64,000 nucleotides of DNA from Sanderia malayensis (GCA_013076295.1 RQOL01000492.1:62001-126000), one strand, 5' to 3'. Positions 33,962-47,125 are shown, counted from the first letter of the stretch. The notes: a model not told the origin generated them from the letters alone. Translations and numbers: made by a program.

Positions 33962-36691
33962 TTATGATAATAGACACGTGGCCCAAAGGCAACCAAATGG
34001 CCCGAAGACCAAACTTCTCATGAGCATTATTATGATAATAAACGCATGGCCCGAAGGCAAAAACAAGGCCTGCAGGCAAACAAATGGCCCGAAGACCAAA
34101 CTTACCATTAGTATTATTATGATAATATACGCATGGCCCGAAGGCAAACGAATGGCCTGAAGACCAAACCTATCAGTAGTATTATAATGATAATATACGC
34201 ATGGCCCGCAGGCAAAAACAAGGCCTGAAGGCAAACAAATGGCCTGAAGACCAAACTTATCAATAGTATTATTATGATAATATATGCATGGCCCAAAGGC
34301 AAAAGCAAGGCCCAAAGGGAGACGAATGCCCCAAAGACCAAACTTACCCTTAGTATTATTATGATAATAGACACGTGGCCCAAAGGCAACCAAATGGCCC
34401 GAAGACCAAACTTCTCATGAGCATTATTATAATAATAAACGCATGGCCCGAAGGCAAAAACAAGGCCTGCAGGCAAACAAATGGCCCGAAGACCAAACTT
34501 ACCATTAGTATTGTTATGATAATATGTGCATGGCCCAAAGGCAAAAGCAAGGCCCAAAGGCACACAAATGGCCCAAAGACCAAACTTACCATCATTATTA
34601 TTATGATAATAGACACGTGGCCCAAAGGCAACCAAATGGCCCGAAGACCAAACTTCTCATGAGCATTATTATGATAATAAACGCATGGCCCGAAGGCAAA
34701 AACAAGGCCCGCAGGCAAGCAAATGGCCCGAAGACCAAACTTACCATTAGTATCATTATGATAATATACGCATGGCCCGAAGGCAAACGAATGGCCTGAA
34801 GACCAAACCTATCAGTAGTATTATAATGATAATATACGCATGGCCCGCAGGCAAAAACAAGGCCTGCAGGCAAACAAATGGCCCGAAGACCAAACTTATC
34901 AATAGTATTATTATGATAATATATGCATGGCCCGCAGGCAAAAACAAGGCCTGCAGGCAAACAAATGGCCCGAAGACCAAACTTACCATTAGTATTGTTC
35001 TGATAATATATGCATGGCCCAAAGGCAAAGGCAAGGCCCAAAAGGAGACGAATGGCCCAAAGACCAAAATTACCCTTAGTATTATTATGATAAAAGAGGC
35101 GTGGCCCAAAAGCAACCAAATGGCCCAAAGACCAAAGTTCTCAACAACATTATTATGATAATATACGCATGGCCCGAAGGCAAAAACAAGGCCTGAAGGC
35201 AAACAAATGGCCTGAAGACCAAACTTATCAATAGTATTATTATGATAATATATGCATGGCCCAAAGGCAAAAGCAAGGCCCAAAGGGAGACGAATGCCCC
35301 AAAGGCCAAACTTACCCTTAGTATTATTATGATAATAGACACGTGGCCCAAAGGCAACCAAATGGCCCGAAGACCAAACTTCTCATGAGCATTATTATGA
35401 TAATAAACGCATGGCCCGAAGGCAAAAACAAGGCCTGCAGGCAAACAAATGGCCCGAAGACCAAACTTACCATTAGTATTATTATGATAATATACGCATG
35501 GCCCGAAGGCAAACGAATGGCCTGAAGACCAAACCTATCAGTAGTATTATAATGATAATATACGCATGGCCCGCAGGCAAAAACAAGGCCTGAAGGCAAA
35601 CAAATGGCCTGAAGACCAAACTTATCAATAGTATTATTATGATAATATATGCATGGCCCAAAGGCAAAAGCAAGGCCTAAAGGGAGACGAATGCCCCAAA
35701 GACCAAACTTACCCTTAGTATTATTATGATAATAGACACGTGGCCCAAAGGCAACCAAATGGCCCGAAGACCAAACTTCTCATGAGCATTATTATGATAA
35801 TAAACGCATGGCCCGAAGGCAAAAACAAGGCCTGCAGGCAAACAAATGGCCCGAAGACCAAACTTACCATTAGTATTGTTATGATAATATGTGCATGGCC
35901 CAAAGGCAAAAGCAAGGCCCAAAGGCACACAAATGGCCCAAAGACCAAACTTACCATCATTATTATTATGATAATAGACACGTGGCCCAAAGGCAACCAA
36001 ATGGCCCGAAGACCAAACTTCTCATGAGCATTATTATGATAATAAACGCATGGCCCGAAGGCAAAAACAAGGCCCGCAGGCAAGCAAATGGCCCGAAGAC
36101 CAAACTTACCATTAGTATTATTATGATAATATACGCATGGCCCGAAGGCAAACGAATGGCCTGAAGACCAAACCTATCAGTAGTATTATAATGATAATAT
36201 ATGCATGGCCCGCAGGCAAAAACAAGGCCTGCAGGCAAACAAATGGCCCGAAGACCAAACTTATCAATAGTATTATTATGATAATATATGCATGGCCCGC
36301 AGGCAAAAACAAGGCCTGCAGGCAAACAAATGGCCCGAAGACCAAACTTACCATTAGTATTGTTCTGATAATATATGCATGGCCCAAAGGCAAAGGCAAG
36401 GCCCAAAAGGAGACGAATGGCCCAAAGACCAAAATTACCCTAAGTATTATTATGATAAAAGAGGCGTGGCCCAAAAGCAACCAAATGGCCCAAAGACCAA
36501 AGTTCTCAACAACATTATTATGATAATATACGCATGGCCCGAAGGCAAAAACAAGGCCTGAAGGCAAACAAATGGCCCGAAGACCAAACTTACCATTAGT
36601 ATTGTCATGATAATATATGCATGGCCCAAAGGCAAAAGCAAGGCCCAAAGGGAGACGAAAGCCCCAAAGACCAAACTTACCCTTAGTATTA
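33962..36691. repeat. higher-order repeat, 2 x 1365 bp, in array 3
   Basis: Variant order starting at 33962 recurs at 35327. These are the duplicates of the first two 1365-bp units of array 2; the second one changes variant order in its last part. Confidence 0.78.
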
Positions 36692-37484
36692 TTATGATAA
36701 TAGACACGTGGCCCAAAGGCAACCAAATGGCCCGAAGACCAAACTTCTCATGAGCATTATTATGATAATAAACGCATGGCCCGAAGGCAAAAACAAAGCC
36801 CGCAGGCAAACAAATGGCCCGAAGACCAAACTTACCATTAGTTTTATTATGATAATATACGCATGGCCCGAAGGCAACCAAATGGCCCGAAGACCAAACT
36901 TCTCATGAGCATTATTATGATAATAAACGCATGGCCCGAAGGCAAAAACAAGGCCGGAAGGCAAACAAATGGCCCGAAGACCAAACTTACCATTAGTTTT
37001 ATTATGATAATATACGCATGGCCCGAGGGCAAACAAATGGCCTGAACACGAAACCTATCAGTAGTATTATTATGATAATATACGCATGGCCCGAAGGCAA
37101 AAACAAGGCCTGCAGGCAAACAAATGGCCCGAAGACCAACTTACCATTAGTATTGTTATGATAATATATGCATGGCCCAAAGGCAAAAGCAAGCCCCAAA
37201 GGGAGACGAATGGCCCAAAGACCAAACTTACCCTTAGTATTATTATGATAATAGACACGTGGCCCAAAGGCAACCAAATGGCCCGAAGACCAAACTTCTC
37301 ATGAGCATTGTTATGATAATATACGCATGGCACGAAGGCAAAAACAAGGCCCGAAGGCAAACAAATGGCCCGAAGACCAAACTTACCATTAGTATTGTTA
37401 TGATAATATGTGCATGGGCCAAAGGCAAAAGCAAGGCCCAAAAGCAAACAAATGGCCCGAAGACCAAACTTACCATCAGTATTA

Positions 37485-38900
37485 TTATGATAATATAGGC
37501 ATGGCCCGAAGGCAAACAAATGGCCTGAAGACCAAACCTATCAGTAGTATTATTATGATAATATACGCATGGCCCGAAGGCAAAAACAAGGCCTGCAGGC
37601 AAACAAATGGCCCGAAGACCAAACTTACCATTAGTATTGTTATGATAATATGTGCATGGCCCAAAGGCAAAAGCAAGGCCCAAAGGCACACAAATGGCCC
37701 AAAGACCAAACTTACCGTCATTATTATTATGATAATATACGCATGGCCGGAAGGCGAACAAATGGCCTGAAGACCAAACCTATCAGTAGTATTATTATGA
37801 TAATATACGCAAGGCCTGACGGCAAAAACAAGGCCTGCAGGCAAGCAAATGGCCCGAAGACCAAACTTACCATTAGTATTATTATGATAATATACGCATG
37901 GCCCGAAGGCAAACAAATGGCCTGAAGACCAAACCTATCAGTAGTATTATAATGATAATATATGCATGGCCCGCAGGCAAAAACAAGGCCTGAAGGCAAA
38001 CAAATGGCCTGAAGACCAAACTTATCAATAGTATTATTATGATAATATATGCATGGCCCGCAGGCAAACAAATGGCCTGAAGACCAAACCTATCAGTAGT
38101 ATTATTATGATAATATACGCATGGCCCGAAGGCAAAAGCAAGGCCTGCAGGCAAACAAATGGCCCGAAGACCAAACTTACCATTAGTATTGTTATGATAA
38201 TATATGCATGGCCCAAAGGCAAAAGCAAGGCCCAAAGGGAGACGAATGCCCCAAAGACCAAACTTATCCTTGGTATTATTATGATAATAGACACGTGGCC
38301 CAAAGGCAACCAAATGGCCCGAAGACCAAACTTCTCATGAGCATTATTATGATAATAAACGCATGGCCCGAAGGCAAAAACAAGGCCCGAAGGCAAACAA
38401 ATGGCCCGAAGACCAAGCTTACCATTAGTTTTATTATGATAATATACGCATGGACCCGAAGGCAACGGTATGGCCTGAAGGCAACGGCGTGGCCCGAAGG
38501 CAACAGCATGGCACGAAGGCAAACGCATAGCCCGAAGGCAAAAACAAGGCCTGCAGGCAAACAAATGGCCCAAAGACCAAACTTACCATTAGTATTGTTA
38601 TGATAATATATGCATGGCCCCAAGGCAAAAGCAAGGCCCAAAGGGAGACGAATGCCCCAAAGACCAAACTCACCCTTAGTATTATTATGATAATAGACAC
38701 GTGGCCCAAAGGCAACCAATTGGCCCGAAGACCAAAAATCTCATGAGCATTATTATGATAATAAACGCATGGCCCTAAGGCAAAAACAAGGCCCGAAGGC
38801 AAACAAATGGCCCGAAGACCAAACTTACCATTAGTATTATTATAATAATATACGCATAGCCCGAAGGCAAAAAAACAAGGACCGAAGGCAAACAAATGGC
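37485..38900. repeat. duplicate of satellite segment 4980-6395
   Basis: Offset 32,505. It includes the rare linker-free 19-bp module run (38455-38560, cf. 5945-6050), here with a deletion of about one module and a one-base insertion (ATGGACCCGAAGG). Confidence 0.72.
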
Positions 38901-40740
38901 CCGACGATCAATCTTACCATTAGTATTGTTATGATAATATATGCATGGCCCACACGCAAAAGCAAGGCCCAAAGGGAGACGAATGGCCCAAAGACCAAAC
39001 TTACCCTTAGTATTATTATGATAATAGACGCGTCGCCCAAAAGCAACCAAATGGCCCAAAGACCAAACTTCTCATGAGCATTATTATGATAATATACGCA
39101 AGGTACGAAGGCAAAAAAAGGCCCGAAGGCAAACAAATGGCCCGAAGACCAAACTTACCATTAGTATTGTTATGATAATATATGCATGGCCCAAAGGCAA
39201 AAGCAAGGCCCAAAGTGAGACGAATGGCCCAGAGACCAAACCTACCTTTAGTATTATTATGATAATAGACCCGTGGCCCAAAACAAACAAATGGCCCAAA
39301 GACCAAACTTCTCATGAGCATTATTATGATAATATACGCATGGCACGAAGGCAAAAAAAGGCCCGAAGGCAAACAAATGGCCCAAAGACCAAACTTACCT
39401 TTAGTATTGTTATGATAATATGTCCATGGCCCAAAGGCAAAAGCAAGGCCCAAAGGCAAACAAATGGACCGAAGACCAAACTTACCATCAGTATTATTAT
39501 GATAATATACGCATGGCCCGAAGGCAAAAACAAGGCCCCAAGGCAAACAAATGGCCCCAAGACCAAACTTACCATTAGTATTATTATGATAATATACGCA
39601 GTGCCCGAAGGCAACAGCAGGACCGAAGGCAAACAAATGGCCCGACGATCAAACTTACCATTAGTATTATTATGATAATATACGGATTGCCCGAAGGCAA
39701 CAGCAGGCCCGAAGGCAAACAAATGGCCCGACGATCAAACTTACCATCAGTATTATTATGATAATATACGCATGGCCCGAAAGCAAACAAATGGCCTGAA
39801 GACCAAACCTATCAGTAGTATTATTATGATAATATACGCATGGCCCGAAGGCAAAAACAAGGCCTGCAGGCAAACAAATGGCCCGAAGACCAAACTTACC
39901 ATTAGTATTGTTATGATAATATATTCATGGCCCAAAGGCAAAAGCAAGGCCCAAAGGGAGACGAATGCCCCAAAGACCAAACTTACCCTTAGTATTATTA
40001 TGATAATAGACACTTGGCCCAAAGGCAACCAAATGGCCCGAAGACCAAACTTCTCATGAGCATTATTATGATAATATACGCATGGCCCGAAGGCAAAAAC
40101 AAGGCCCGAAGGCAAACAAATGGCCCGAAGACCAAACTTACCATTAGTTTTATTATGATAATATACGCATGGCCCGAAGGCAACGGTATGGCCCGAAGGC
40201 AACGGCATGGCCCGAAGTCAACAGCATGGCCCGAAGGCAAACGCAAGGCCCGAAGGCAAACAAATGGCTGGAAGACCAAATTTATCATTAGTATTATTAT
40301 AATAATATACGCATAGCCCGAAGGCAAAAAAACAAGGACCGAAGGCAAACAAATGGCCCGAAGATCAAATTTACCATTAGTATTATTATAATAATATGCG
40401 CATTGCCCGAAGGCAACAGCATGCCCGAAGGCAAACAAATGGCCGGAAGACCAAGCTTATCATTAGTATTATTATGATAATATACGCATGTCCCGAAGGC
40501 AAAAACAAGGCCCAAAGGCAAACAAAAAGCCCGAAGACCAAACTTACCATTAATATTATTATGATAATATATGCATGGCCCGAAGGCAAAAGCAAGGCCC
40601 GAAGGCAAAAGCAAAGGGAGACGAAGGGCCCGAAGACCGAACTTACCCTTAGTATTATTATGATAATAGACACGTGGCCCAAAGGCAACAAATGGCCCGA
40701 AAACCACAACTCATCATTAGCATTATTATGATCATATACG

Positions 40741-41024
40741 CATGGCCCGGAGGCTAAATACATGGAACGCATACATATCAAGGCTAGAAGGCAAAAGCAT
40801 GACCCGAAGGCATTATAAAAGGCCCAAAGCCAGCAGCATGGTCCGAAGAGTCCCAGCTAGGTCCGAAAGCAAAGCAAGGCCTGAAGGCAGACGAATGGCC
40901 CGAAAACCAAACTCATCATTGGTATTATTATGATAATATATGCATGGCCCGAAGGCAAAGTACATGGCACGCATACATAGCAAAAGCCAGCAGGCAAAAG
41001 CATGGCCCAAAGGCATTATAAGGG
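40741..41024. repeat. satellite-to-DIRS transition zone, copy C
   Basis: As 6901-7195 with a few substitutions (CATATCAAGGC, CAAAAGCCAGC). Confidence 0.55.
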
Positions 41025-41878
41025 GCAAAAGCAGCAGCCAGAATCGCAGACATAGCAACCACTAACATTAATGAAGCAGATATTACAGAAAGGCAGGGAA
41101 TGCTGTCCCATGAAGGGAAAAGAAATAAGTTTTTACCGTTCCAGGTGAGCAGTAGCCTAAACCCCAAGGAAGATCATCCCATTCCCAGATGGAGAGCCGG
41201 ACAAAATGATGCAATTCAGCTACCGAAGAGGCCATGTCAATCGAAGGCCAAAGAAAAGTTCTACCAAGAACAATGGCTTGACAGCAATGTTGAAGGCTGG
41301 CAATGAATGATAACAAGTCAAGCTTGGTACCAGATTTTTGTTGATCCCAAGAACTCAACTGTGCTCTGATCTTAATGATCCTTTCTTCATCCGGTAAATG
41401 CAATTACAAAGCTTCAGTATCGAACACACAGCCTTCCTCTCGCACAGCGGAGAACCAGCCAGAAAGAAATCATCTAGGTAATGCTGAACATGCAGAATAT
41501 TCGCTTCATGCCTGAGAACGAAGCATAAACTATCCGCAAATTGAGTAAAAATCCTTGGGGCCGACCGCAAACCAAAAGGCAGTGCTAAAGTGATGTAAAA
41601 AATTTCCTTTCTAGCACATACCCAGCAAATAGCAATGCTCTTGACACACAGGCAACAGTTGATATGCCCGTTGAGTATCAAACTTAGCTATTAGTGCCCC
41701 TGTTCCCAACTGCAGAATAAGAGAAATTGCTTCTGGGATGCCCGCATAAGAAACAGCTGCCTCAGATTGTGGGATCAAGTCATTCACGCTATCGGAATGT
41801 GGAGACGATAGATCAGTTATCAGCCTGAACTGACCTGATGAAGACTTGCCGAACTGCTGAACGTAAAAGTATCACTGG
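41025..41878 (-). pseudogene. DIRS-type RT/RNase H pseudogene, copy C
   Basis: As copy A, with an extra 9-bp in-frame deletion just after the YLDD box (LAGSPLCERK where A has LAGPAVSPLCERK). The frameshift and shortened thumb segment are the same. Confidence 0.8.
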
Positions 41879-41946
41879 AGCAGGCAACAAGAAGAAAAGA
41901 AAATCACAAAAAATCAAGCTGACTATAATTAAAATCAAGGTCATAA

Positions 41947-42592
41947 GGTCCATCTACAAGAGAGCTTGAAACATGACCAAGGCCATCTAACCCAGCGTGC
42001 TGCATAATGTAATTATCTAATTAAGGCGTATCCGACTTGAAATGTTCCAATTTTTGCAACAGGGTCTATTCTCACCAAATAAGACCTATCAGCCACAAGC
42101 AAATTAACATGTAAACATGTATATCATGGTCGCGCTCATTTGTTTCATTCAAATACAAACGCATTAAAAAAACAACACATGCAAACAACATTGAAACTTC
42201 TATCAAAATGGCTGGCTTGGGACGTATTGCAAAACAGCAAATTCAATGACGTGGAAGATAGCGATGAATTATATGAAGATTGTCAAGATCAGTATTTTGA
42301 ACAACAAGATTGTATACATATTGTTGAACTGCCTGATTGCTGTGATCTGCATTTGATAGTTTTAGCCTACAAGATTAGTGAAACAATAGAAATAATAATG
42401 GTGAGCACCTCAGTGAGGTGCTCAACTTGGCCAAGCGGCTACTTCATATGTCCTCAAAATCGTGCTCACAAAAAGTGATAAAAAATGACCATCTACACGG
42501 GCCGCGATGCTCAGTTCAGGTGCTTATTTGCTAATCCCTTCAAGAATTTGAGCATGCTTGTGTTTGCTCCCGTGTCCCATCTAGATGGGTCC
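41947..42592. mobile_element. MITE-like interval, copy C
   Basis: As 8127-8772; the first end reads CCATCTACAAG. The palindrome at 42400-42426 has one broken pair. Confidence 0.4.
42179..42478 (+). CDS. hypothetical acidic ORF, copy C
   Basis: As 8359-8658; intact, with one Leu to Val change caused by the mutation in the palindrome. Confidence 0.22.
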   Translation: MQTTLKLLSKWLAWDVLQNSKFNDVEDSDELYEDCQDQYFEQQDCIHIVELPDCCDLHLIVLAYKISETIEIIMVSTSVRCSTWPSGYFICPQNRAHKK

Positions 42593-42897
42593 ATAGTAAT
42601 TTCTGATAACCTCTCTGTTTCACGAGTATCTTACGGTAACAATTCACCGTAACAATTCAACGAGTCAGAGCATATTTATCATCAATGAGTTTCTTTATGT
42701 AAAGGGAGGATGTGACCAGGACATCTCCGTCAGTTTTGTATATTAGTTCAATTGTGAATTATTCTCGAGCTCCTATCTCCACGAACTTCTTATTGGAAAT
42801 GAGCCGTTTGTCTGAGATTTGTTCATCTATTTCTTTCAATTTTGTTCATTTAAAATGTTAGGTTCTTACTCTTGCTATTTTTGTAGATCTAGTCCCA

Positions 42898-43150
42898 CTT
42901 CATCTACCTTTCATCTGCTTCTTTCGAACCAGCTTCCTTCGCATCCTCCACTTTCGGCCACCTTGCATATTCCTGATAGCTGTGTCTAAACCATATCCAG
43001 CTGCAACGATTGCTCCACCTTTTGCAGCTTTCTTAGCATCTCTCAATGCTATCTTCTTAACAGCTTGTTTACTAACTCGTTGTGCTATCGCTCTTCCACC
43101 CTGTCTTACAGCTTGTTTAATAGCTTGTCTAGCTGCTACATGTGCTATCG
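42898..43150 (-). pseudogene. small basic protein, copy C, N-terminus lost
   Basis: Only the C-terminal 80 or so residues remain (from ...HVAARQAIKQ onward to the basic tail and TGA). The break at 43150 falls inside GTGCTATCG, where a GC-rich repeat replaces the rest. Everything upstream in the block (the split protein, heat-shock elements and acidic gene) is missing from copy C. Confidence 0.7.
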
Positions 43151-43398
43151 TGTGCCAACCACAGGCGAGCGCAGCGAGCTAACCCGTTGTAAGTGGGGTT
43201 CAAAGAGGCATGAGCGTTAGCGAATGCAGCGCACAAAGTGCGCCAACCACAGGCGAGCGCAGCGAGCTAACCCATTGTACGTGACGTTCAAAGAGGCATG
43301 AGCGCAAGCGAATGCAGCGCACGAAGTGCGCCAACCAAATTAAGTTTTTTTCACTTGCCCCCCTCCGGGAAGCGAGCGAACGCGAGCGCCCCCGGCTA
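43151..43398. repeat. GC-rich GCGAGCG repeat with 88-bp tandem unit
   Basis: CCAACCAC recurs at 43155, 43243 and 43331, an 88-bp unit containing GGCGAGCGCAGCGAGC and GCATGAGCG. Local hairpins such as GCGCACGAAGTGCGC are frequent. The last unit continues with AAGTTTTTTTCACTTGCCCC and CCGGGAAGCGAGCGAACGCG. Related sequence occurs at 59505-59600, 60540-60745 and 63055-63180. Base composition differs sharply from both neighbours. It links truncated copy C to satellite array 4. Confidence 0.75.
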
Positions 43399-44958
43399 GT
43401 TGTTATGATAATATGTGCATGGCCCAAAGGCAAAAGCAAGGCCCAAAGGCAAACAAATGGCCCGAAGACCAAAGTTACCATCAGTATTATTATGATAATA
43501 TACGCATGGCCCGAAGGCAAACAAATGGCCTGAAGACCAAACCTATCAGTAGTATTATTATGATAATATACGCATGGCCCGAAGGCAAAAACAAGGCCTG
43601 CAGGCAAACAAATGGCCCGAAGACCAAACTTATCATTAGTATTGTTATTATAATATATGCATGGCCCAAAGGCAAAAGCAAGGCCCAAAGGGAGACAAAT
43701 GCTCCAAAGACCAAACTTACCCTTAGTATTATTATGATAATAGACACGTGGCCCAAAGGCAACCAAATTGCCTGAAGACCAAACTTCTCATGAGCATTAT
43801 TATGATAATATACGCATGGCCCGAAGGCAAAAACAAGGCCCGAAGGCAAACAAATGGCCCCAAGACCAAACTTACCATTAGTATTATTATGATAATATAC
43901 GCATTGCCCGAAGGCAACAGCAGGCCCGAAGGCAAACAAATGGCCCGACGATCAAACTTACCATCAGTATTATTATGATAATATACGCATGGCCCGAAGG
44001 CAAACAAATGGCCTGAAGACCAAACCTATCAGTAGTATTATTATGATAATATACGCATGGCCCGAAGGCAAAAACAAGGCCTGCAGGCAAACAAATGGCC
44101 AGAAGACCAAACCTACCATTAGTATTGTTATGATAATATATTCATGGCCCAAAGGCAAAAGCAAGGCCCAAAGGGAGACGAATGCCCCAAAGACCAAACT
44201 TACCCTTAGTATTATTATGATAATAGACACGTGGCCCAAAGGCAACCAAATGGCCCGAAGACAAAACTTCTCATGAGCATTATTATGATAATATACGCAT
44301 GGCCCGAAGGCAAAAACAAGGCCCGAAGGCAAACAAATGGCCCGAAGACCAAACTTACCATTAGTTTTATTATGATAATATACGCATGGCCCGAAGGCAA
44401 CGGTATGGCCCGAAGGCAAAGGCATGGCCCGAAGTCAACAGCATGGCCCGAAGGCAAACGCAAGGCCCGAAGGCAAACAAATGGCTGGAAGACCAAATTT
44501 ATCATTAGTATTATTATAATAATATACGCATAGCCCGAAGGCAAAAAAACAAGGACCGAAGGCAAACAAATGGCCCGACGATCAAACTTACCATTAGTAT
44601 TATTATGATAATATGCGCATTGCCCGAAGGCAACAGCATGCCCGAAGGCAAACAAATGGTCGGAAGACCAAGCTTATCATTAGTATTATTATGATAATAT
44701 ACGCATGTCCCGAAGGCAAAAACAAGGCCCAAAGGCAAACAAAAAGCCCGAAGACCAAACTTACCATTAATATTATTATGATAATATATGCATGGCCCGA
44801 AGGCAAAAGCAAGGCCCGAAGGCAAAAGCAAAGGGAGACGAAGGGCCGGAAGACCGAACTTACCCTTAGTATTATTATGATAATAGACACGTGGCCCAAA
44901 GGCAACAAATGGCCCGAAGACCACAACTTATCATTAGCATTATTATGATCATATACGC
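43399..44958. repeat. satellite array 4 (1.6 kb)
   Basis: 68/87-bp monomers starting mid-linker (TTGTTATGATAATATG). From 43973 it duplicates 39756 onward. Divergent linkers are shared with the end of array 3. Confidence 0.92.
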
Positions 44959-45241
44959 ATGGCCCGGAGGCTAAATACATGGAACGCATACATATCAAGG
45001 CTAGAAGGCAAAAGCATGACCCGAAGGCATTATAAAAGGCCCAAAGCCAGCAGCATGGTCCGAAGAGTCCCAGCTAGGTCCGAAAGCAAAGCAAGGCCTG
45101 AAGGCAGACGAATGGCCCGAAAACCAAACTCATCATTGGTATTATTATGATAATATATGCATGGCCCGAAGGCAAAGTACATGGCACGCATACATAGCAA
45201 AGGCCAGCAGGCAAAAGCATGGCCCAAAGGCATTATAAGGG
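44959..45241. repeat. satellite-to-DIRS transition zone, copy D
   Basis: As the transition zone of copy C, with only a few differences. Confidence 0.55.
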
Positions 45242-46104
45242 GCAAAAGCAGCAGCCAGAATCGCAGACATAGCAACCACTAACATTAATGAAGCAGATAT
45301 TACAGAAAGGCAGGGAATGCTGTCCCATGAAGGGAAAAGAAATAAGTTTTTACCGTTCCAGGTGAGCAGTAGCCTAAACCCCAAGGAAGATCATCCCATT
45401 CCCAGATGGAGAGCCGGACAAAATGATGCAATTCAGCTACCGAAGAGGCCATGTCAATCGAAGGCCAAAGAAAAGTTCTACCAAGAACAATGGCTTGACA
45501 GCAATGTTGAAGGCTGGCAATGAATGATAACAAGTCAATCTTGGTACCAGATTTTTGTTGATCCCAAGAACTCAACTGTGCTCTGATCTTAATTATCCTT
45601 TCTTCATCCGGTAAATGCAATTACAAAGCTTCAGTATCGAACACACAGCCTTCCTCTCGCACAGCGGAGAGACCGCTGGACCAGCCAGAAAGAAATCATC
45701 TAGGTAATGCTGAACATGCAGAATATTCGCTTCATGCCTGAGAACGAAGCATAAACTATCCGCAAATTGAGTAAAAATCCTTGGGGCCGACCGCAAACCA
45801 AAAGGCAGTGCTAAAGTGATGTAAAAAATTTCCTTTCTAGCACATACCCAGCAAATAGCAATGCTCTTGACACACAGGCAACAGTTGATATGCCCGTTGA
45901 GTATCAAACTTAGCTATTAGTGCCCCTGTTCCCAACTGCAGAATAAGAGAAATTGCTTCTGGGATGCCCGCATAAGAAACAGCTGCCTCAGATTGTGGGA
46001 TCAAGTCATTCACGCTATCGGAATGTGGAGACGATAGATCAGTTATCAGCCTGAACTGACCTGATGAAGACTTGCCGAACTGCTGAACGTAAAAGTATCA
46101 CTGG
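45242..46104 (-). pseudogene. DIRS-type RT/RNase H pseudogene, copy D
   Basis: As copy A, without the 9-bp deletion of C. It shares with C the changes at GCAATTACAAAG and CCCAGCAAATAGC, and has its own changes near 45594 (TTAATTATCC) and at 46108 (GCAGACAAC). Confidence 0.8.
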
Positions 46105-46172
46105 AGCAGACAACAAGAAGAAAAGAAAATCACAGAAAATCAAGCTGACTATAATTAAAATCAAGGTCATAA

Positions 46173-46818
46173 GGTCCATCTACACGAGAGCTTGAAACAT
46201 GACCAAGGCCATCTAACCCAGCGTGCTGCATAATGTAATTATCTAATTAAGGCGTATCCGACTTGAAATGTTCCAATTTTTGCAACAGGGTCTATTCTCA
46301 CCAAATAAGACCTATCAGCCACAAGCAAATTAACATGTAAACATGTATATCATGGTCGCGCTCATTTGTTTCATTCAAATACAAACGCATTAAAAAAACA
46401 ACACATGCAAACAACATTGAAACTTCTATCAAAATGGCTGGCTTGGGATGTATTGCAAAACAGCAAATTCAATGACGTGGAAGATAGCGATGAATTATAT
46501 GAAGATTGTCAAGATCAATATTTTGAACAACAAGATTGTATACATATTGTTGAACTGCCTGATTGCTGTGATCTGCATTTGATAGTTTTAGCATAGAAGA
46601 TTAGTGAAACAATAGAAATAATAATGTTGAGCACCTCAGTGAGGTGCTCAACTTGGCCAAGCGGCTACTTCATATGTCCTCAAAATCGTGCTCACAAAAA
46701 GTGATAAAAAATGACCATCTACACGGGCCGCGATGCTCAGTTCAGGTGCTTATTTGCTAATCCCTTCAAGAGTTTGAGCATGCTTGTGTTTGCTCCCGTG
46801 TCCCGTCTAGATGGGTCC
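46173..46818. mobile_element. MITE-like interval, copy D
   Basis: As 8127-8772, with the 27-bp palindrome intact at 46626-46652. The small ORF inside it is broken by a TAG at 46594-46596. Confidence 0.4.
46405..46596 (+). pseudogene. hypothetical acidic ORF, copy D (truncated)
   Basis: Same frame as 8359-8658 but stopped after LIVLA by TAG where the other copies have TAC. Confidence 0.25.
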
Positions 46819-47125
46819 ATAGTAATTTCTGATAACCTCTCTGTTTCACGAGTATCTTACGGTAACAATTCACCGTAACAATTCAACGAGTCAGAGCATA
46901 TTTATCATCAATGAGTTTCTTTATGTAAAGGGAGGATGTGACCAGGACATCTCCGTCAGTTTTGTATATTAGTTCAATTGTGAATTATTCTCGAGCTCCT
47001 ATCTCCACGAACTTCTTATTGGAAATGAGCCGTTTGTCTGAGATTTGTTCATCTATTTCTTTCAATTTTGTTCATTTAAAATGTTAGGTTCTTACTCTTG
47101 CTATTTTTGTAGATCTAGTCCCACT

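Larger units (their letters stand above)
27314..36519. repeat. 9.2-kb segmental duplication, copy B
   Basis: Partner of 6355-15560. After 36,519 the array instead follows the variant order of 24780-25330 (offset 11,737), so the right edge is a recombination junction inside satellite. Confidence 0.82.
33196..40740. repeat. satellite array 3 (7.5 kb)
   Basis: 68/87-bp satellite between copies B and C. It begins as a duplicate of array 2 (to about 36519), continues with the variant order of 24780-25330, then that of 4980-6400 (at 37485-38900), and ends in more divergent monomers with linkers such as TATTATTATAATAATA. No gene is supported. Confidence 0.92.
39756..43150. repeat. C/D segmental duplication, copy C
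   Basis: Matches 43973-47371 at offset 4217 (4226 after a 9-bp deletion near 41453). It includes about 1 kb of satellite before the composite block. C and D share bases that A and B lack, for example GCAATTACAAAGC near 41400 and AAGGGAGGATGTG near 42703. Confidence 0.83.

Noticed and set aside
1..44958. Dozens of long open frames on both strands inside the satellite
   Set aside because: They translate 19-bp modules and 87-bp monomers in every frame, change frame at each 68-bp monomer, and have low-complexity cyclic content. Many begin at TTG rather than ATG. No selection for any one frame is evident.
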